In this document: positions 29,353-32,881 of the stretch, piece after piece | Numbering within the stretch: position 1 is the first letter of the stretch | How the letters are laid out: each line of letters begins with the position of its first letter | Origin: Gammaproteobacteria bacterium | GTDB taxonomy: Bacteria > Pseudomonadota > Gammaproteobacteria > Steroidobacterales > Steroidobacteraceae | NCBI GenBank assembly: GCA_003136935.1 | Contig: PLEC01000101.1 | Span: 7,030 to 39,910 of the forward strand | DNA: 32,881 nt | Direction: 5' to 3' | The notes under the pieces: generated by a model | Told to the model about the DNA's origin: nothing | What the model saw: only the letters and a program-made list of their open reading frames with translations | Databases searched by the model: none | Made by a program: the position numbers and the translations under genes

Positions 29353-31905
29353 TTAGAAGCTCTGCGAGAAGCGGATACCGAGCGTGCGGGGTGTGGCGAT
29401 GGTCGCCAGGGGCTTGTCACCGCACACCGTTACGCCGGCAATGAAGGTCTGCAACCCCCCCACCACCGTGCACTCAGCAAAGCGCGTGGTCTCGGCGCGC
29501 TTGTCGAGGGCGTTACTGGCGAAGAACTCGACCGTGGAGTTGCCCTTGTTGATTCCGAGCATCAGGTCGAGCAGCCCGTAAGCCGGCACGGCGCCGATGA
29601 GCGCGTTCTGATAGGGCGAGAGCGCCGAGTTGACGGCGCCGGTGTAGCTGTAGGCGGCCTGCCCGTACCCCTGGAGATCCGCAGTGCCGAGCGGGAACGT
29701 GTAGCGCACCGTGGCATCCCCCTTGAACTTCGGCACAACCGGCAGCTGCGTGCCGTTGGGGACGGAATCGTACGAGGGGCACGCTGACGGCGGTAGCGGG
29801 GCCCCGGTAGTTGGATCGACGTCGTAGCAGAACGGCTCGGTCAGTTTCGGATCGAGCTCGGTCGCTGCGAGCGAAATACTCAGCCCCGGGGCCGCCGCCC
29901 ATTCGATCTGCTGCTCGGCGCCCTTGATGCGCGCGTCACCGGCGTTGCGCACGATGGTGAACGAGTTCTGTCCGAGGAAGCTGTATTGGAAGTTCTTCCA
30001 GTCCTCCCAGAAGATTGCGCCGTTGAAACGCAGGTGGTTGTTGAGCCAGTCGGTCTTGAAGCCGAGTTCGTAGTTCGTCAGATAGTCCGAGCCGTAAGTG
30101 GACAGCGGTGGATCCGGCGGGGCCTGCGTACGTCGATTCACGCCACCCGGGCGGAAGCCCTTGGAATAGGTAGCGTAGACCAGCGCGTCGGCGTTGAACT
30201 TGTAGGTCAGATTGACCTTCGGTGTGGTGCCAGTGCCCGAGACCTCGCGTGCCAGATCGACGCACGGGGCGCCCAGAATACCCGGCGTTACGCAGGTCGG
30301 CGGACTCGCCTGCGGGTTGGTCTGCTTCTCACCGGTGGAGCTGAATCCCTGGTTGGCGCCGAAGCCGAAGAATCCGTCGAGCGAGTTGTCGTAGCGGTAC
30401 CAGCGTTCGCCGAGGGTGGCGGTGAGATTGTGGGTGATGTCGAAACTCAACTCGCCGAACACGGCGTAGTCGCGATCGACACGAATCTGGTCGGTCAGCC
30501 ACCAGCTCTGCGGCCAGCCGGTCACGGAATCCTCCGTCGGCAGCGCGTCGATGCGATAGTTCTGAATGATGTAGTGCTGCTGGCGGTTGTAGAACAGGCC
30601 GCCGATGAAACGCACCGGGTTGTCCTTCGGCGTTGCCACCCGCAGCTCCTGGCTCAGCTTCCGGTACTCGTCGGACCCGAGGATGTACTGCGAGTTATTG
30701 ATCGCCGTGACCCCGGGCGGCAGGTGCAGCACCGACTCCATGAAGGACATGTAGGTGGTGTTCTTGTCGTACAACAGCGTGTAGTCGCTGTAGTCGCTCG
30801 AGGTGGAGTCGTCACGCTTCAGGTAACCGGCCGCGTAGGTGATGTCGAAGTTGCTGATATGGCCTTCGACGGTAAGTGCGGCCTGCCACCACTGGTCCGA
30901 GATATAGTCCGGATAGTAGCGCGAGATCGACAGATCCCCCGGGATCGACGGGTCGACGAATGCGGTGCCGTCCTGGCGGGTGCTCTGCCCCATGAAGGAG
31001 GGTGTGATCGTCCAGTTCTCGCTGAGGTTCAGCTTGAGGGCGCCGCGGCCGCCGTAGGTCGCGGTCGGATTGAAGCGGTTCTTCGCTTGTTCGGGAGAGG
31101 AGCTGCAGCCCGGCGCCTGCGGCGTGAAGTTGGAGACGCAGCCGAAGCTCGGAAACACGTTGGTTGTGGGCACGTTGTCGATGTAGCCGCCGCTGCGCTC
31201 CGCCCAGCCCACGAGGCGCACCGCGGCGCTGCTGCTGAGCGGCATGTTGACGAAGCCTTCGGCAACGTACCCGCCCTCGCCGCGGACGGTGTTGCCTTCC
31301 AGGGAGTAGCCGGCCTTGAATCCGGACGGGTCGGGCTTGTTGGTGATGATGCGCACCGTGCCCGATTCCGAGCTGGCGCCGTAGAGGGTGCCCTGCGGAC
31401 CCGCGAGCGCCTCGACCCGCTCGATGTCATAGACGTGTACGTCGAGCGCGCCCTGGATGGTGGTGATCGGCTGCTCGTCCAGGTACACGCCCACGCTCGG
31501 CAGGGGGCCTGAGTGGTTGCCGTTGTCGCCGCTGGCGACACCGCGCATGAAGACGCGGGAGAAACCTGCGCCGGTGGTCTGGTAGGCGACGCTCGGCAGG
31601 TATTTCACGTAGTCATCGAAATCCTGCACGCCGAGTTGTGCGAGCTTCTCGGTGCTGATGGCCGTGATGCTCAGTGGCACGTCCTGCAGGTTCTCGGTGC
31701 GCTTCTCCGCCGTGACCACCACTTCCGTCAGGGCGCCGGTGTCGGCAGCCGGCGGCGCCGTGGTCTCAGCCGCGTACACCCGCGGCATGGCCGCCATGAT
31801 GGCGAGCGCGATGGGGGCGCGGCGCAGCACCAGCGACGCGGCGCGCGCTGGCGTGAGGCCCGTGTCGGCGACCCTTTTGAGCTTTCGTGATCGACTGCGT
31901 TGCAT
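29353..31905 (-). CDS. TonB-dependent receptor
   Basis: This 850-residue outer-membrane receptor imports a ligand using energy from TonB. The signal peptide is long (basic residues 1-30, hydrophobic 31-40, cleavage near 'RVYAA'). The plug domain starts with 'LTEVVVTAEKRTENLQDVPLS' in part (about 59-79) and includes 'VFMRGVASGDNG' and 'IERVEALAGPQGTLYGASSESGTVRIITNKP' in part, classic for the FecA/FyuA-like group. The barrel ends in 'LGIRFSQSF' with terminal Phe. Such 'EVVVTAEKR' receptors are abundant in Steroidobacter-, Caulobacter- and Sphingomonas-like bacteria; ligands are mostly unknown. GGGGAG lies before the ATG. A sulfotransferase gene ends 63 bases upstream on the same strand, so they may be co-transcribed. 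Confidence 0.95.
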   Translation of the reverse strand: MQRSRSRKLKRVADTGLTPARAASLVLRRAPIALAIMAAMPRVYAAETTAPPAADTGALTEVVVTAEKRTENLQDVPLSITAISTEKLAQLGVQDFDDYVKYLPSVAYQTTGAGFSRVFMRGVASGDNGNHSGPLPSVGVYLDEQPITTIQGALDVHVYDIERVEALAGPQGTLYGASSESGTVRIITNKPDPSGFKAGYSLEGNTVRGEGGYVAEGFVNMPLSSSAAVRLVGWAERSGGYIDNVPTTNVFPSFGCVSNFTPQAPGCSSSPEQAKNRFNPTATYGGRGALKLNLSENWTITPSFMGQSTRQDGTAFVDPSIPGDLSISRYYPDYISDQWWQAALTVEGHISNFDITYAAGYLKRDDSTSSDYSDYTLLYDKNTTYMSFMESVLHLPPGVTAINNSQYILGSDEYRKLSQELRVATPKDNPVRFIGGLFYNRQQHYIIQNYRIDALPTEDSVTGWPQSWWLTDQIRVDRDYAVFGELSFDITHNLTATLGERWYRYDNSLDGFFGFGANQGFSSTGEKQTNPQASPPTCVTPGILGAPCVDLAREVSGTGTTPKVNLTYKFNADALVYATYSKGFRPGGVNRRTQAPPDPPLSTYGSDYLTNYELGFKTDWLNNHLRFNGAIFWEDWKNFQYSFLGQNSFTIVRNAGDARIKGAEQQIEWAAAPGLSISLAATELDPKLTEPFCYDVDPTTGAPLPPSACPSYDSVPNGTQLPVVPKFKGDATVRYTFPLGTADLQGYGQAAYSYTGAVNSALSPYQNALIGAVPAYGLLDLMLGINKGNSTVEFFASNALDKRAETTRFAECTVVGGLQTFIAGVTVCGDKPLATIATPRTLGIRFSQSF

Positions 31906-31968
31906 GAGATCTCCCCTTTGCTGCGCAGCTGCCCACGCCGTGGACAGCCGTTGTTTTAGTCGTCGTGT

Positions 31969-32881
31969 CTAGAACGCCGGTGCCTGTGGATATGCCTCAA
32001 GTACGTCTCCCAGCGCGACCTTGAGCGGTCCAAGCCACGGCTCAAAATGACGCCACTGCTCCATGCCGTCACGGTAGATCGGCGAGCGCACCTGCTCGGA
32101 GCTCGCCGTGCGAACGGCCCGCTCGTTCTCGAAGAAGCGCAGGCAGGCGGGCTCGAACGGCAGGCGGCAGTACTCGAGCAGGCGGCGCACCTCTTGCTCG
32201 GTGTGCTCCACCAGCTGCTCGTACAGCACACGATGCACACGTCCCGGCAGCACGGCATCGAAATGCGCCATGAGCTCGACGTACGAGCGGTAGTAGGTGC
32301 CGAGCTCCGCCAGGTCGTAAGTGAAGTTCTGGCCGCGCGCGAAGTGCTGCTTGAAATTCGAGAAGCCGCAACCGAGCGGATGACGCCGCGCGTCGATGAT
32401 GCAGGCGTTCGGCAGCATCAGATGGATGAAGCCGGCGTGCAGGAAGTTGTTCGGCAGCTTGTCGATGAAGCGCGGCTTGCCGCTCTTGCGCTGGATGCGG
32501 GTGCGCTCCAGGTACTCCTCGCCGAGACCGCGCAGCTGCCCGGGTGACAGTCCTGCCAGCGCCTGCGGGTAGCGCGCGGCGTCGGCGCCGACGCGTGCGC
32601 TGATCGTCTGCGCCAGTGCCGGGACGTCGGGCAGCTCCATGGTGCCCTCGACCTGCGAATGGCTGGCGAGAATCTGCTCGATCAGCGTCGAGCCCGCGCG
32701 CGGCAGGCCCACGATGAAGATCGGGTCCGCGGCGCTGGTGCCGCAGCCGGTGCGCGCGTCGAGGAACTCCCGGCTGAACAGCGCCTTGGCACCGGCGACG
32801 TGCTCGCGGATGCGCTGCGCCTCGTACTGAACCTGCGTCCGGCGCAGCGCGTTGCCCTGCTGGTAGTGCAGGAAGGACTCC
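31969..32881 (-). CDS. Sulfotransferase (C-terminal part; probable TPR-sulfotransferase)
   Basis: The frame is open to the end of the window, so about 303 C-terminal residues are visible and the start lies outside. 'FIVGLPRAGSTLIEQIL' is the 5'-phosphosulfate loop for PAPS. 'DARRHPLGCGFSNFKQHFARG' supplies the Arg and Ser of the 3'-phosphate site. The upstream part ('QVQYEAQRIREHVAGAKALF' in part) fits the linker seen in proteins that have TPR repeats before the sulfotransferase domain. These enzymes transfer sulfate to sugars, peptides or small molecules; the acceptor is unknown. It stands directly upstream of the TonB receptor gene, an arrangement I have seen as common in related bacteria. 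Confidence 0.9.
   Translation of the reverse strand, partial: ESFLHYQQGNALRRTQVQYEAQRIREHVAGAKALFSREFLDARTGCGTSAADPIFIVGLPRAGSTLIEQILASHSQVEGTMELPDVPALAQTISARVGADAARYPQALAGLSPGQLRGLGEEYLERTRIQRKSGKPRFIDKLPNNFLHAGFIHLMLPNACIIDARRHPLGCGFSNFKQHFARGQNFTYDLAELGTYYRSYVELMAHFDAVLPGRVHRVLYEQLVEHTEQEVRRLLEYCRLPFEPACLRFFENERAVRTASSEQVRSPIYRDGMEQWRHFEPWLGPLKVALGDVLEAYPQAPAF

Noticed and set aside
29986-31512. 508-residue plus-strand open frame inside the TonB receptor gene
   Set aside because: Antisense to a clear receptor; Val/Arg/Glu-rich composition without domain features.
31929-31947. Hairpin CTGCCCACG...CGTGGACAG between the sulfotransferase and TonB receptor genes, considered as a terminator
   Set aside because: On the minus strand it is not followed by a T-run, and the genes are close, so read-through is as likely.
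1-32881. Search for tRNA, rRNA, CRISPR repeats, insertion sequences and prophage genes
   Set aside because: No tRNA-like cloverleaf, regular repeat array, transposase or integrase reading frame was recognised by eye; a tRNAscan or ISfinder run could still find something small.

Overview
The window is about 32.9 kb of GC-rich DNA (roughly two thirds G+C by eye). It comes from a Gram-negative bacterium, most likely a proteobacterium: it encodes outer-membrane proteins ending in aromatic residues (a type Vd patatin autotransporter, a general porin and a TonB-dependent receptor), many Sec signal peptides and a DUF748/AsmA-like envelope protein. The set of gene families (TonB receptor beside a TPR-type sulfotransferase, SHS-type MFS carrier, secreted CocE hydrolase, secreted M1 aminopeptidase) would suit a soil or freshwater gammaproteobacterium of the Steroidobacter/Nevskia kind. 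That placement is an impression from gene content, not a measurement. I see no rRNA, tRNA, CRISPR array, insertion sequence or prophage gene; it reads as ordinary chromosome.

Layout. 1-1512 is the end of a PlpD-like lipolytic autotransporter. 1541-4261 is a compact minus-strand cluster: a periplasmic c-heme (DUF3365) HAMP protein without an output domain, then immediately a TIR-domain protein, then a small unknown protein, a cupin and a GNAT acetyltransferase. 4412-5489 holds MsrA and, convergent to it, a small DOPA 4,5-dioxygenase-like protein. 5588-11619 is a minus-strand run of secreted proteins: a CocE/alpha-amino-acid-ester-hydrolase-like enzyme, a TPR protein, a carboxymuconolactone-decarboxylase-fold protein and a porin with inverted repeats in its leader. 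12058-14125 has a membrane protein with an HExxxH motif, convergent to an SHS-family MFS carrier. 14495-20303 runs on the plus strand: a secreted protein with a SHEMAE motif, closed by a textbook terminator, then a secreted M1 aminopeptidase and an APC amino-acid permease, which together could release and import amino acids. 20396-25066 holds a VOC protein, a small Cys-rich protein (minus strand), an SRAP/HMCES-type DNA-crosslink protein and a 1013-residue DUF748 protein. 25041-29212 is a minus-strand group: Fsr-type MFS efflux protein, metallophosphoesterase, WbuC-family cupin and a GH17-like glucanase. 29353-32881 is a TonB-dependent receptor preceded by the end of a sulfotransferase gene that runs off the window.

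The most promising candidate for an undescribed system is the heme-HAMP/TIR pair at 2721-4261. The sensor stops right after its HAMP domain, the TIR gene starts 2 bases later, and the TIR protein carries a C-terminal module that looks like one found on bacterial signalling proteins. Other points of interest are the metallophosphoesterase-WbuC-GH17 operon, the nested inverted and direct repeats in front of the porin, and the DOPA-dioxygenase-like protein that lacks the N-terminal histidine motif of its family.
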